This document shows, piece by piece, positions 1-7,411 of a stretch of DNA of 17,389 nt; the stretch's first letter is position 1, and each line of letters begins with the position of its first letter. The DNA lies in NCBI GenBank assembly GCA_945870465.1, contig CAMBSS010000090.1, positions 1 through 17,389 on the forward strand, written 5' to 3'. A program made the translations under genes and the position numbers. This stretch comes from Bordetella parapertussis (GTDB lineage: Bacteria > Pseudomonadota > Gammaproteobacteria > Burkholderiales > SG8-41). A model generated the notes under the pieces. It was not told where the DNA came from. It was given only the letters and a program-made list of their open reading frames with translations, and made no database searches.

Positions 1-31
1 GGAACAGATACCGCAGGTTTTTATTTTTCAT
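1..31 (-). CDS. tolB: TolB N-terminus (partial, runs off the left edge)
   Basis: Reading the minus strand, an ATG at 31-29 opens MKNKNLRYLF and continues past the window edge. It lies 26 nt after the tolA stop, exactly where tolB sits in the proteobacterial tolQRAB-pal operon. The Lys/Asn-rich start followed by Leu-Arg-Tyr-Leu-Phe fits the beginning of a Sec signal peptide, as expected for this periplasmic beta-propeller protein that binds Pal. Only ten codons are visible, so the assignment rests mainly on gene order; no strong Shine-Dalgarno sequence is seen. Confidence 0.7.
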   Translation of the reverse strand, partial: MKNKNLRYLF

Positions 32-57
32 TGCGCAGTATTTTACGCAGAAATGTC

Positions 58-825
58 CTACTCTTGAGCATTGAATTTCAGGTTTAGTTCCCGGAATTCT
101 TTCAGCAACTGGGGGTCTGGCGGCATCGGAAATGGCTGCGCACGGACGATCGCCTTCTCGACCGCGTTGTCATAGGCGGCGTTGCCGCTCGGGCGCCGCA
201 GCTTGACGTCCAGGATATTCCCGTCAGGCAACGATATCACGTTGAATTCGGCCTCCTCGTTGCCCTTCAGGTTCTGCGGCTTGATGAGACCCTTGCGAAT
301 CTTGGCGCGGATGCGCTCCATGTATTCGCTGCGCATCTTGGCCAGCGCGGAAGCCGCCTGCGCCGCCATTGCGTTCTGCGCGTCCGCCTGCTCTTTGGCG
401 ATGCGCTGCGCTTCCGCCTGTTGCGACTTTTGGGCCGCCTGGGTGTCGTCTTCGCGTTTCTTGGCTTCCTTTTGCTTGTCCTCGACGACGCGAGGCGCCG
501 TTTTTTCGACCTTTTGCTTGTCTTTGAACGCAATGTCCGGCTTGGCCACCTCGGGTTTGGCGACCGGCTGGGGCGGGACAGGATCGACCTTGGGCTGCAC
601 TTCGGGCTTGGGCGGGGGCGGGGGCGGCGGCGGGGGTGGCGCTGCCTGCGGCGGGGTCGCCGACGGCGGGCTCCACAGATCGACGATATTGACCTGCGGC
701 TCGACTTTTTTCTGCCAGTTGACGCCGAACACCAGCAGTGCGATGAACAGGAGGTGCATGGTGGACGCGAACGCGCCCGAGATCATTTTCTCCTGGGAGG
801 TCGTGTAGACGTGGGCGTATTGCAT
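58..825 (-). CDS. tolA: TolA, envelope-spanning Tol-Pal protein
   Basis: TolA links the inner-membrane TolQR motor to TolB/Pal and the outer membrane and is needed for envelope constriction during division. The 255-residue protein has a short cytoplasmic N-terminus, one membrane anchor at about residues 17-36 containing His24 (the TolA/TonB family anchor typically carries a His), and a proline-rich stretch with ten consecutive prolines. A Lys/Ala/Gln/Glu-rich helical region at about 95-165 follows, then a C-terminal TonB/TolA-like domain (about 170-255, with FNVISLPDGNILDVKLRRPSG). It is shorter than enterobacterial TolA because the helical domain is short. The gene begins 18 nt after the tolR stop without a clear Shine-Dalgarno and ends in TAG; tolB follows. 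M14 is a less likely alternative start. Confidence 0.93.
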   Translation of the reverse strand: MQYAHVYTTSQEKMISGAFASTMHLLFIALLVFGVNWQKKVEPQVNIVDLWSPPSATPPQAAPPPPPPPPPPKPEVQPKVDPVPPQPVAKPEVAKPDIAFKDKQKVEKTAPRVVEDKQKEAKKREDDTQAAQKSQQAEAQRIAKEQADAQNAMAAQAASALAKMRSEYMERIRAKIRKGLIKPQNLKGNEEAEFNVISLPDGNILDVKLRRPSGNAAYDNAVEKAIVRAQPFPMPPDPQLLKEFRELNLKFNAQE

Positions 826-843
826 GGCGCGCGGCGGGCGGGC

Positions 844-1269
844 CTATTGGGCGCGCGGCTTGACCATCAAGCCGACCTTCTTGACCTGGTTCTGCTGCAG
901 CATGTCCATCACGTCGAGCACGGCTTCGTACTTCACGTCCTTGTCGGCGGCGATCACCACCGCCTGCTCCGGGCTCTGCGTCTGCTTCTGCTTGATGGCG
1001 GCAATCAGGTCGTTGCGCGACACCTTGCGATCGTCGCTGCCCGCGGCGCGGTCGCGCAGCCACAGCGACTGGTCGGTGCGTATCGACACTTCCAGCGGCG
1101 CCACCGGCGGATTCGACGACTTGCCGATCGACGGCAGCTCGACCTGGCCGGGGTTGATCAAGGGTGCTGTGACCATGAAGATCACCAGCAGAACCAGCAT
1201 GACGTCGATGTACGGCACGACGTTGATCTGGTTCATCAGCCGCCGGCTGCTTCTTTTTTCGATCAGCAT
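844..1269 (-). CDS. tolR: TolR, proton-channel/peptidoglycan-binding subunit
   Basis: TolR pairs with TolQ to form the proton-motive-force-driven motor that energises TolA; it belongs to the ExbD/TolR family. The 141-residue protein has one N-terminal transmembrane helix (about residues 17-38, INVVPYIDVMLVLLVIFMV). It carries the essential membrane aspartate at D22 in the family signature NVVPYIDVMLVLL. A periplasmic domain of about 100 residues follows (QAVVIAADKDVKYEAVLDVMDMLQQ). Length is usual for the family. It starts with ATG 9 nt downstream of the tolQ TAG stop and is followed 18 nt later by tolA, so the three genes are almost certainly co-transcribed. Confidence 0.95.
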   Translation of the reverse strand: MLIEKRSSRRLMNQINVVPYIDVMLVLLVIFMVTAPLINPGQVELPSIGKSSNPPVAPLEVSIRTDQSLWLRDRAAGSDDRKVSRNDLIAAIKQKQTQSPEQAVVIAADKDVKYEAVLDVMDMLQQNQVKKVGLMVKPRAQ

Positions 1270-1278
1270 ATCGAGCGC

Positions 1279-1965
1279 CTAACCCTGCCGCTGCAGGATG
1301 TTGGAGAACTCTTCCATGAACGAATCGAAGCGCGTGGCGAGCCGGTTCAAGTCGCCGGCGAAACGGTTATACGCAACCACCGCCGGGATCGCCGCGAACA
1401 AGCCCATCGCGGTTGCGATCAGCGCTTCCGCGATGCCGGGCGCGACCGTGCCCAGCGTAGCCTGCGCGACCTGCGCGAGGCCGCGGAAAGAATTCATGAT
1501 GCCCCACACCGTGCCGAACAGGCCGACGTAGGGGCTGACCGAGCCCACCGAGGCGAGAAACGACAAATGGGATTCGAGGACTTCCATCTCGCGCTGGTAG
1601 GTCGCGCGCATGGCCCGCCGGGTGCCGTCCATCACCACCGCGATGTTTTGCGCCCCGCTCTGCCCGGGCTGCTTCCTCAACTTGGTGAATTCGCGGAATC
1701 CCGATTCGAACAGCCGCTCCATCGTGCCGGAAGCGTCGCGCGAGTTGACCGCGCGCTGAAAAAGCTCGTTGAGATCCCCGCCGCTCCAGAATTCTTTTTC
1801 AAACTTGTCGGACTGCTTCGACGCGCGCTTGTAGGTAAAAATCTTGATGAAAATGTAATACCAGGAAAATACCGAGCACAGCAGCAAACCGGCCATCACC
1901 AGTTGTACCAGCACGCTGGCGCCGGTTATCAGGCTCAGTACCGACATATCGTGCGTCACGTTCAT
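1279..1965 (-). CDS. tolQ: TolQ, inner-membrane motor subunit
   Basis: TolQ is the MotA/TolQ/ExbB-family subunit of the Tol-Pal motor. The 228-residue protein has three predicted membrane segments: about 8-41, about 132-160 (SVSPYVGLFGTVWGIMNSF) and about 178-202 (IAEALIATAMGLFAAIPAVVAYNRF). The last two contain the conserved GTVWGI and GIAEALIATAMGL signatures. A cytoplasmic loop lies between the first two segments. The ATG is preceded by TGAGG, in which the ybgC stop codon (TGA) is part of the Shine-Dalgarno, implying tight coupling to ybgC, 7 nt upstream. The length matches typical TolQ (about 225-230 residues). Confidence 0.95.
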   Translation of the reverse strand: MNVTHDMSVLSLITGASVLVQLVMAGLLLCSVFSWYYIFIKIFTYKRASKQSDKFEKEFWSGGDLNELFQRAVNSRDASGTMERLFESGFREFTKLRKQPGQSGAQNIAVVMDGTRRAMRATYQREMEVLESHLSFLASVGSVSPYVGLFGTVWGIMNSFRGLAQVAQATLGTVAPGIAEALIATAMGLFAAIPAVVAYNRFAGDLNRLATRFDSFMEEFSNILQRQG

Positions 1966-1972
1966 GCTTGCC

Positions 1973-2404
1973 TCATAACAGGATGGCGAGTTTTTTCAGG
2001 ATGGGTTGCGGTATTCTAACGGGCTTGAATGACTGCGTGTTGACGCACGCAATCTTGACGGCACCCGTCACCAGATCGTGCTGCCCGCGCCTGACCGTCT
2101 GCGCGATTTCGAGCAGGCTGCCGCGCGCGGCGAGCAGCGTTACGGACACTGCCAGCTCATCGTTGAACAGCGCCGGCCGCAAATATTCGGCCGCCAGTGC
2201 GCGCACCACAAACACCACGTTGTGCTCGTCTTTCAGCGCAGTCTGCTCGAAACCCAGCGCGCGCAGCCATTCGGTGCGCGCGCGTTCCATGAATTTGAGG
2301 TAATTGGCGTAATACACCACGCCGCCGGCGTCGGTGTCTTCGTAATACACGCGCACCGGCCACACGAAAGCGGGCGCCGCGAAACGGGGTTCAGGAGTTT
2401 TCAC
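1973..2404 (-). CDS. ybgC: YbgC, Tol-Pal-associated acyl-CoA thioesterase
   Basis: This is a hotdog-fold thioesterase of the 4-hydroxybenzoyl-CoA thioesterase type that heads Tol-Pal operons and hydrolyses acyl-CoA/acyl-ACP thioesters in the cytoplasm. The family signature VRVYYEDTDAGGVVYYANYL lies at residues 18-37, with the catalytic aspartate likely D25, followed by ERARTEWLR. Length is 143 residues, normal for the family. The longest frame starts at GTG (2404); no Shine-Dalgarno is seen. TATACA ends 6 nt upstream of the GTG, so a leaderless or readthrough transcript is possible, and an internal GTG at residue 14 is an alternative start. It is followed 7 nt later by tolQ. Confidence 0.92.
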   Translation of the reverse strand: MKTPEPRFAAPAFVWPVRVYYEDTDAGGVVYYANYLKFMERARTEWLRALGFEQTALKDEHNVVFVVRALAAEYLRPALFNDELAVSVTLLAARGSLLEIAQTVRRGQHDLVTGAVKIACVNTQSFKPVRIPQPILKKLAILL

Positions 2405-2484
2405 GCTGACTGTATAAACGCGCCAACTATCAAAATGGGGTTAAAAGTCGATAGACGAAGTAGCGGGATAGACGTTTCTAATCT

Positions 2485-2578
2485 GGAGAGAGGAAAAGGC
2501 AGGAGAGACGATAGACGGTTTCCACCTCTCGCCTGGCGTCTCTCGGCAAAGCATGTCTCTCGCCTCTCGCCTCTCGCC
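2485..2578. repeat. Family A inverted GA/CT heptad element, copy 1 (ruvB 3' end)
   Basis: On the plus strand a purine-rich arm (2485-2518, GGAGAGAGGAAAAGG followed by CAGGAGAGACGATAGACGG) is followed by a pyrimidine-rich arm (2523-2578) built of CTCTCGCC units. The arms are complementary in composition and could fold in RNA or DNA. Read on the coding strand of ruvB, the array begins 7 nt after the stop codon. The core at 2485-2518 recurs on the minus strand at 13109-13077 with two mismatches and one gap. The rest of the ruvB-ybgC gap (2405-2484) has no gene but carries GATAGACG twice more, at 2450 and 2467. Confidence 0.8.
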
Positions 2579-2585
2579 TTACCCC

Positions 2586-3644
2586 TCACTCCTCACTTTT
2601 TTTAAGCGGTTCTTCCCACAATTCGGGCGTGGCCTGCGTCTTCGGCTGCGCAAGCCCGAAATGGCGGTAGGCGGAGACCGTTGCCATGCGGCCGCGCGGC
2701 GTGCGCTGCAGATAACCCTGCTGTATCAGATAGGGCTCGAGCACGTCTTCAATCGTATCGCGTTCTTCACTGATCGCCGCGGCGAGATTATCGACGCCGA
2801 CCGGGCCGCCGGCGAATTTTTCGATCACTGCGAGCAGCAGTTTGCGGTCCATGACATCGAGCCCCAGCGGATCGATGTCGAGCATTTTCAGCGCCGCATC
2901 GGCGACTTCCTGAGTGACCTTGCCCTGCGCCTTGACCTGGGCGTAATCGCGCACGCGCCGCAAGAGCCGGTTCGAGATACGCGGGGTCGCGCGCGAACGG
3001 CTCGCGATTTCGCGCGCGCCGTCGGCGTTAACTTCGATCTCCAGCAATTTGGCCGAGCGCGCGACGATGCGCGTGAGTTCGGGGACCGAATAAAACTCCA
3101 GCCGCGCCACGATGCCGAAGCGGTCGCGCAGCGGATTGGTCAGCATGCCCGCACGCGTGGTCGCGCCGATCAGGGTAAAGGGCGGCAGGTCGAGCTTGAC
3201 CGAGCGCGCCGCCGGGCCCTCGCCGATCATGATATCGATCTGGAAGTCTTCGAGCGCCGGATAGAGTATTTCTTCGACCACCGGCGACAGGCGATGTATC
3301 TCGTCGATGAACAGCACGTCGTTCGGCTCGAGATTGGTGAGCATCGCCGCGAGATCGCCCGCGCGCTCCAGCACGGGGCCGGAGGTGTGGCGCAGGTTCA
3401 CGCCCATTTCACGCGCGATGATATGCGCGAGCGTTGTTTTGCCCAACCCCGGCGGGCCGAACAGCAGCACGTGATCGAGCGACTCCTTGCGCTGGCGCGC
3501 GGCCTCGATGAAGATTTCAAGCTGGCCGCGGATTTTTTCCTGGCCGATATATTCGTCGAGCTGCTTCGGCCGCAGCGCGCGCTCGAACGCTTCCTCCCGC
3601 GGGGAGGCGGGCGCGGCGGCTATCAGTCGGTCAGTTTCAATCAT
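2586..3644 (-). CDS. ruvB: RuvB, Holliday-junction branch-migration ATPase
   Basis: RuvB is the AAA+ hexameric motor that, loaded by RuvA, drives branch migration of Holliday junctions before RuvC cleavage. The 352-residue protein shows Walker A GPPGLGKT (63-70), Walker B DEIH (114-117), the sensor motif GATTRAG and the C-terminal winged helix ending near [20 protein letters not shown]. Length is usual. It starts at ATG 3644, 15 nt after the stop of the Fic gene, instead of directly after ruvA as is typical. Its last codons (PLKKSEE) and TGA abut the family A repeat, so its 3' end has been reshaped by that element. Confidence 0.96.
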   Translation of the reverse strand: MIETDRLIAAAPASPREEAFERALRPKQLDEYIGQEKIRGQLEIFIEAARQRKESLDHVLLFGPPGLGKTTLAHIIAREMGVNLRHTSGPVLERAGDLAAMLTNLEPNDVLFIDEIHRLSPVVEEILYPALEDFQIDIMIGEGPAARSVKLDLPPFTLIGATTRAGMLTNPLRDRFGIVARLEFYSVPELTRIVARSAKLLEIEVNADGAREIASRSRATPRISNRLLRRVRDYAQVKAQGKVTQEVADAALKMLDIDPLGLDVMDRKLLLAVIEKFAGGPVGVDNLAAAISEERDTIEDVLEPYLIQQGYLQRTPRGRMATVSAYRHFGLAQPKTQATPELWEEPLKKSEE

Positions 3645-3659
3645 ATTTCATTTTCCCAC

Positions 3660-4838
3660 TCATTTGATCGGCTCCGCGCCCTCGCCCAGTAATTTCAGAT
3701 ATGCATGATACGCGTACACCTTGCTGCGTCTGCGGCCGGTCATTTCGCGCACGACACCGAGCTTAACCAGATGTTTCATCGCTGCCGTCACCGTCGGTTG
3801 TGACAACCGAAGTCGCTTGGCGGCACGCGGTATTGAATAGACGACGTGCGCCTTGAATGCATCGTGCAATCTCAACGCCGAGGCAGCAGACCGTCCCAGC
3901 TTTTCCACTCTTGTGCGGTCCTCGCGAAATAATTCCAGGATGCGCTGTGCCGTACGCGTTGCCTGCTCGGTGGTGTCGATGATGCCCGACAGAAAGAAAT
4001 GCAGCCACGCTTCCCACGCGCCCTCCGTGCGCACGCGTTGCAATAACTGGTAATAAGCATCGCGATGCTTCTTGAAATACAGACTTAGATAAAGCATCGG
4101 CTGCGCGAGCGCGTCTTCGACACAAAACAGCAGCGTGATCAGCAGCCGGCCGACGCGGCCATTGCCGTCGAGAAACGGGTGGATTGTCTCGAACTGGACG
4201 TGTGCCAATGCGGCCTTCACCAATAGCGGCACTTTCACGGGGTCGTCGTGCAGAAATTTTTCAAGTGCGCCCATGCACTCCATAACCTTGTGCGGCGGCG
4301 GCGGGACAAATGACGCGTTACCCGGTCGCGAACCGCCGATCCAGTTTTGCGTCGTGCGGAATTCTCCGGGCGCCTTGTTACCGCCGCGCCCCTTGGACAA
4401 CAGTTTTTGATGTATCTCCCTGATTAACCGGAGCGAGAGCGGGAATCCACCGCGCAAACGTGTGAGGCCGTGATTCATCGCCGCAACGTAATTTGATACT
4501 TCTTGGACATCGTTAATGGGTACGCCGGGCACTTCCTTGTTTTCGTAGAGCAGCAGATCGGAGAATGACGATTGCGTGCCTTCGATTTGCGAGGAAAGCA
4601 GCGCCTCCTTGCGCACATACATGTACAGGAAAAGTTCCGGGTCGGGAAACAGACGCGCGATGCCGTCCAGGCGCCCGAGTCCGCGGTTCGCCTTCTCAAG
4701 CAAGTCGTGCAGGTCTGGGCCGATGTCGAGTGGAGGATCGGGCGGCAACGGGGGTGGCACGAATGCCCGTACGTTTTCGCCCCCAACGCTCGTTGTCACG
4801 TGGGTTCCCAGACGTGGATTTGCGGAGGCTGCCGGCAC
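3660..4838 (-). CDS. Fic-family AMP-transferase with C-terminal winged helix
   Basis: Fic proteins transfer AMP (or another nucleotide moiety) from NTPs to hydroxyl groups of target proteins. The 392-residue protein has a Fic N-terminal domain with the inhibitory motif SSQIEG at 82-87 (pattern S/TxxxEG/N, so N-terminal class II autoinhibition). The canonical active-site motif HPFLDGNGRVGR is at 220-231 (catalytic H220), and a substrate-clamping flap lies around WIGGSRPGNASFVPPPP. A C-terminal wHTH (about 330-380, RLRLSQPTVTAAMKHLVKLGVV) suggests DNA binding. GTG 4838 gives the longest frame; GTG 4799 is an alternative. It interrupts the usual ruvA-ruvB adjacency and carries its own upstream dyad, so it is probably an acquired gene. 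The target is unknown. Confidence 0.9.
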   Translation of the reverse strand: MPAASANPRLGTHVTTSVGGENVRAFVPPPLPPDPPLDIGPDLHDLLEKANRGLGRLDGIARLFPDPELFLYMYVRKEALLSSQIEGTQSSFSDLLLYENKEVPGVPINDVQEVSNYVAAMNHGLTRLRGGFPLSLRLIREIHQKLLSKGRGGNKAPGEFRTTQNWIGGSRPGNASFVPPPPHKVMECMGALEKFLHDDPVKVPLLVKAALAHVQFETIHPFLDGNGRVGRLLITLLFCVEDALAQPMLYLSLYFKKHRDAYYQLLQRVRTEGAWEAWLHFFLSGIIDTTEQATRTAQRILELFREDRTRVEKLGRSAASALRLHDAFKAHVVYSIPRAAKRLRLSQPTVTAAMKHLVKLGVVREMTGRRRSKVYAYHAYLKLLGEGAEPIK

Positions 4839-4856
4839 TGGATGTTAGTAAAGCCC

Positions 4857-4885
4857 GCTTTAATTAGTGGTGGTCTAATTAAAGC
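4857..4885. promoter_or_regulatory. 11-bp perfect dyad upstream of fic (putative operator)
   Basis: GCTTTAATTAG (4857-4867) and CTAATTAAAGC (4875-4885) are perfect inverted arms around the 7-nt centre TGGTGGT. The dyad is AT-rich in a GC-rich neighbourhood and ends 19 nt upstream of the fic GTG. Because the Fic protein carries a winged helix, autoregulation through this site is a reasonable inference. It is not a typical terminator: no T-tract follows on either strand. Nothing else was recognised in 4886-4995. Confidence 0.65.
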
Positions 4886-4995
4886 TTACCGCCACAACCT
4901 TTAATAAGCAAGCGGCAGATTAATCCGTTCGAAGATATGCGCCTGCCCACTCCAGCGTCAGTGCAGACGCAGTTTCAGCCGAACATCTCCCGACA

Positions 4996-5568
4996 TCACG
5001 ATTTCGAAAGCAACTTCAGCGCCTGCCGTATGCCATCCGCCACTGCGGTGCCCGCCGGCAATTGCTTGACGGCCCACGCCGCTTCTTTCTCATTGTAGCC
5101 CAGCGCCTGCAATGCATTGAGGATGTCGCCGCCGTTCGCGCCCGCGGAATTCGCCGCCACCACTGTTACGTCGAGCTTGTCTTTCAGTTCCAGCAGCAGA
5201 CGCTCGGCGGTCTTCTTGCCGATGCCGGGGACTTTGATGAGGCGCGCGCTGTCCTGCGTGCTCACCGCGTCGTACAAATCGCCGATGCTCATGCCGGAGA
5301 GCACCGATAACGCGGTGCGCGCCCCGACACCGGAAATTTTCAGCAACTGGCGGAAAACGTGGCGCTCCTGCTCGCTGGCAAAACCGTAGAGCAGGTGCGC
5401 GTCTTCACGCACCAGCAGGTGGGTGAAGAGAGTGACGTCGCTGCCCGTCGCCGGCAACTGGTAGAAGGTACTCATCGGCACGTCGATTTCGTAGCCGATG
5501 CCCTGCACGTCGACGATCACCTGCGGCGGGTGCCGCGCGATGAGTTTGCCACTGATCCTGCCGATCAA
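4996..5568 (-). CDS. ruvA: RuvA, Holliday-junction-binding protein
   Basis: RuvA tetramers clamp the Holliday junction and recruit RuvB. The 190-residue protein has the N-terminal OB-fold domain (MIGRISGKL..., about 1-62), the acidic pin E55-D56, and two helix-hairpin-helix motifs ([10 protein letters not shown] at 78-87 and [13 protein letters not shown] at 113-125). A C-terminal RuvB-binding domain contains [12 protein letters not shown]. The start is a TTG (5568-5566) overlapping the ruvC TGA stop by TTGA and preceded by a good Shine-Dalgarno, GGGAGG, supporting translational coupling. No ruvB follows directly; fic intervenes. Confidence 0.95.
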   Translation of the reverse strand: MIGRISGKLIARHPPQVIVDVQGIGYEIDVPMSTFYQLPATGSDVTLFTHLLVREDAHLLYGFASEQERHVFRQLLKISGVGARTALSVLSGMSIGDLYDAVSTQDSARLIKVPGIGKKTAERLLLELKDKLDVTVVAANSAGANGGDILNALQALGYNEKEAAWAVKQLPAGTAVADGIRQALKLLSKS

Positions 5569-6134
5569 ACCAGCCTCCCGCGTTTCATGCGATACCCTGC
5601 AGTCGCCAGTTTACCGAGTCCCTGCCCGCCGTGCGCATGGCAGATTGCGCAAGCCAGCGCGTCGGCGGCGTCCGCGCTGGGGCTGCCCGTGAGCTTGAGC
5701 AGACGCTTGACCATGTCCTGCACCTGGCTCTTGTCAGCGTGGCCATTGCCGACCACCGCCTGCTTGACCTGCAATGCGGTGTATTCCGACACCTGCAGTT
5801 CATGCAGCACCGCCGCGCAGATCGCAGTGCCGCGCGCCTGTCCGAGCAAAAGCGTGGATTGCGGATTGACGTTGACGAATACTTTTTCGATGGCAACCTG
5901 GTCGGGCTTCACGCTGGCTATGACTTCACGCAGACCATCAAGTATGACTTTGAGGCGCGTCGCCAGGTCGCCGGCCGCCGGTGTCTTGATGCAGCCGCTG
6001 GTGACATAGGCGAGCGTGCTGCCGGTCTTGTCGAGCACGCCGAAACCCGTGATCCGGAGTCCCGGATCTATTCCCAGGACGCGAATGCGTCCTGGGGGAG
6101 AGACGAGAGGCGAGAGGTGAGAGGCGCGTTTCAC
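5565..6134 (-). CDS. ruvC: RuvC, Holliday-junction resolvase
   Basis: RuvC is the Mg-dependent endonuclease that cleaves Holliday junctions symmetrically. In this 189-residue frame the four RNase-H-fold catalytic acids are D23 (GIDPG), E83 (VAIEKVF), D155 and D158 ([17 protein letters not shown]), spaced as in the family. The start is a GTG that overlaps the TGA of the preceding four-helix-bundle gene (GTGA). The first roughly 15 residues ([15 protein letters not shown]) are translated from the CT arm of the repeat and are not part of the family core, which begins at IRVLGIDPG. No Shine-Dalgarno is evident. A 10-bp perfect hairpin (6073-6082/6087-6096, loop GAAT) lies at the junction between repeat and core. 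Confidence 0.93.
   Translation of the reverse strand: MKRASHLSPLVSPPGRIRVLGIDPGLRITGFGVLDKTGSTLAYVTSGCIKTPAAGDLATRLKVILDGLREVIASVKPDQVAIEKVFVNVNPQSTLLLGQARGTAICAAVLHELQVSEYTALQVKQAVVGNGHADKSQVQDMVKRLLKLTGSPSADAADALACAICHAHGGQGLGKLATAGYRMKRGRLV
6097..6127. repeat. Family A element, left arm flanking the four-helix-bundle gene
   Basis: The plus strand reads GGAGAGACGAGAGGCGAGAGG then TGAGAGGCG, a 7-nt-periodic GAGAGGC array. It is the inverted counterpart of the array at 6505-6536 on the other side of the four-helix-bundle gene. On the coding strand it begins 5 nt after that gene's TGA and lies inside the 5' coding part of ruvC. Confidence 0.8.
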
Positions 6135-6496
6135 GTGGACGCGCTTTTTCCGCGCTCCGCGTTAATCAATCCCCCAATCAACGCGAAAACCCTGTCAACG
6201 ATTCCCGAAATTTCCGCGGTATCGGATGCGAACCCAAGTTCCTTCGCAAGCACGATCAATGTATCCAGCTCTGACAGTGACCCCCTCGCAATAACGAAAA
6301 ACTGGACACGGTCTTTTGCGCCGCTACGGCCCACACCCTCTGCGATGTTTGCCGGGATCGACACGGCTGCCCGCCGGATTTGACTCGTAAGACCATAGAC
6401 CTCACTCTGCGGAAACCTCGCAGATAGCGCATAGACCGCCTTGACGAGAAGTATGGCCTGCTGCCAAACGACAAGGTCGTAGTGTTTGCGTGCCAT
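6131..6496 (-). CDS. Four-helix-bundle protein (S23/IVP, 23S rRNA-intervening-sequence type)
   Basis: The 121-residue protein matches the four-helix-bundle family first found in intervening sequences of bacterial 23S rRNA. Signature stretches are [19 protein letters not shown] at the N-terminus, then [27 protein letters not shown] at about 29-55 (split here as [16 protein letters not shown] / [11 protein letters not shown]), then [17 protein letters not shown]. The family pentamerises and is related to the Avd accessory protein of diversity-generating retroelements; its molecular role outside rRNA is unknown. Here there is no rRNA nearby. It sits between yebC and ruvC, where these genes are usually adjacent, starts at ATG 6496, and overlaps the ruvC GTG by 4 nt. 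Inverted GAGAGGC arrays lie immediately outside it on both sides, suggesting it arrived as a unit. Confidence 0.88.
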   Translation of the reverse strand: MARKHYDLVVWQQAILLVKAVYALSARFPQSEVYGLTSQIRRAAVSIPANIAEGVGRSGAKDRVQFFVIARGSLSELDTLIVLAKELGFASDTAEISGIVDRVFALIGGLINAERGKSAST

Positions 6497-6504
6497 TTCC
6501 TAAC

Positions 6505-6536
6505 CGCCTCTCGCCTATCGCCTCTCGCCTCTCTCA
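6505..6536. repeat. Family A element, right arm flanking the four-helix-bundle gene
   Basis: The plus strand reads CGCCTCTCGCCTATCG then CCTCTCGCCTCTCTCA. Read on the minus strand this is TGAGAGAGGCGAGAGG then CGATAGGCGAGAGGCG, so the TGA stop codon of yebC is the first triplet of the array. It forms inverted arms with 6097-6127. Only 8 nt separate it from the four-helix-bundle ATG. Confidence 0.8.
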
Positions 6537-7262
6537 GGCAGTGTCGAACACTGCCGTCGTATACACTTCCTGCACATCATCGACCGCTTCAAGCGCGTCG
6601 AGCAATTTCTGCATCTTGACCGCGTCGTCGCCTTTCAGCTCGCTTTCGGTCTCCGGCTTCATCAGCACGTCGGCGATTTCGGACTTGAAAGCCGCCTTCT
6701 CGAGCGCCGCTTTGATTTTCGAAAATTCGGTCCACGCCGTGATGACTTCGAGACTGCCATCATCGTTGGCTATGACGTCTTCGGCGCCGGCCTCGAGTGC
6801 GGCTTCCATCAATTTGTCTTCATTGGTGCCCGGCGCGAACACGAGCTGCCCGCAATGCTTGAAGAGGAAAGCAACCGAGCCGTCGGTGCCGAGATTGCCG
6901 CCGTACTTGGTGAAGGCGTGCCGCACGTCGGCGACAGTGCGCGTCCGGTTGTCGGTCATGCAATCGACGATGACCGCCGCGCCCGCGATGCCGTAGCCCT
7001 CGTAGCGGATTTCCTCGTAATTGACGCCTTCAAGATCGCCAGCGCCGCGTTTGATGGCGCGCTCGACGTTGTCCTTCGGCATGTTGTTGGCGTAGGCCTT
7101 GTCGACCGCCAGCCGCAGGCGCGGGTTCGCCCCCGGATCGCCGCCGCCCATGCGCGCGGCCACCGTAATTTCCTTGATGAGGCGGGTGAAGATCTTGCCG
7201 CGCTTGGCGTCCTGCTTGCCTTTGCGGTGCTGGATGTTCGCCCACTTGCTGTGACCTGCCAT
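6534..7262 (-). CDS. yebC: YebC/PmpR-family protein (TACO1 family)
   Basis: The 242-residue protein begins [23 protein letters not shown], the hallmark of YebC/TACO1 proteins. It contains the usual motifs [15 protein letters not shown] and [18 protein letters not shown]. Family members have been described as transcriptional regulators and, more recently, as ribosome-associated factors helping translation of difficult sequences such as proline runs; which applies here cannot be seen. It is the first gene of the minus-strand ruv cluster, divergent from the DUF853 gene. Its ATG (7262) is preceded by a weak purine stretch (CGGGAAAAAGC), and its stop codon is fused to the repeat arm that precedes the four-helix-bundle gene. 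Confidence 0.95.
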   Translation of the reverse strand: MAGHSKWANIQHRKGKQDAKRGKIFTRLIKEITVAARMGGGDPGANPRLRLAVDKAYANNMPKDNVERAIKRGAGDLEGVNYEEIRYEGYGIAGAAVIVDCMTDNRTRTVADVRHAFTKYGGNLGTDGSVAFLFKHCGQLVFAPGTNEDKLMEAALEAGAEDVIANDDGSLEVITAWTEFSKIKAALEKAAFKSEIADVLMKPETESELKGDDAVKMQKLLDALEAVDDVQEVYTTAVFDTA

Positions 7263-7367
7263 GCTTTTTCCCGGGGGCTATCGCCCGTTCAAATAAAATA
7301 ATTTTTAATTTGCAGAGCGCCATGCCGGCACGCGCGCCGTTACGCGCCGTTACTTACTAACCTGCGC

Positions 7368-7376
7368 TGATATAAT
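7368..7376 (+). promoter_or_regulatory. Extended -10 promoter of the DUF853 gene
   Basis: TGATATAAT (7368-7376) is a perfect extended -10 (TGnTATAAT). No good -35 is present at the usual spacing; TTACTT at 7350 is a poor match 15 nt upstream. Transcription would start near 7383, giving a leader of roughly 30-40 nt. The rest of the yebC-DUF853 divergent region (7263-7411) contains an AT-rich stretch (7291-7312) likely to hold the yebC promoter, and a small GGGC-TATC-GCCC hairpin, but nothing I can define precisely. Confidence 0.6.
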
Positions 7377-7411
7377 CAAAGCAGACTCAAAATTTTAACA
7401 CAGCGCTCGAC

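Noticed and set aside
421..2019. Long plus-strand open frame (532 codons) opposite tolA-tolR-tolQ
   Set aside because: Arg/Leu/His-rich composition of a GC-rich antisense frame; all three genes on the other strand are unmistakable.
2401..2589. Minus-strand 62-codon frame between ruvB and ybgC
   Set aside because: It is translated family A repeat (GERRETCFAERRQARG); a similar frame at 12899-13111 arises from another copy of the same repeat.
2553..3692. Plus-strand open frame opposite ruvB
   Set aside because: Antisense shadow of ruvB with Arg/Asp/His-rich sequence and no recognisable domain.
6131..6496. Presence of a 23S rRNA fragment around the S23-type gene
   Set aside because: Both flanks are protein-coding (yebC and ruvC) and no rRNA sequence is recognisable.
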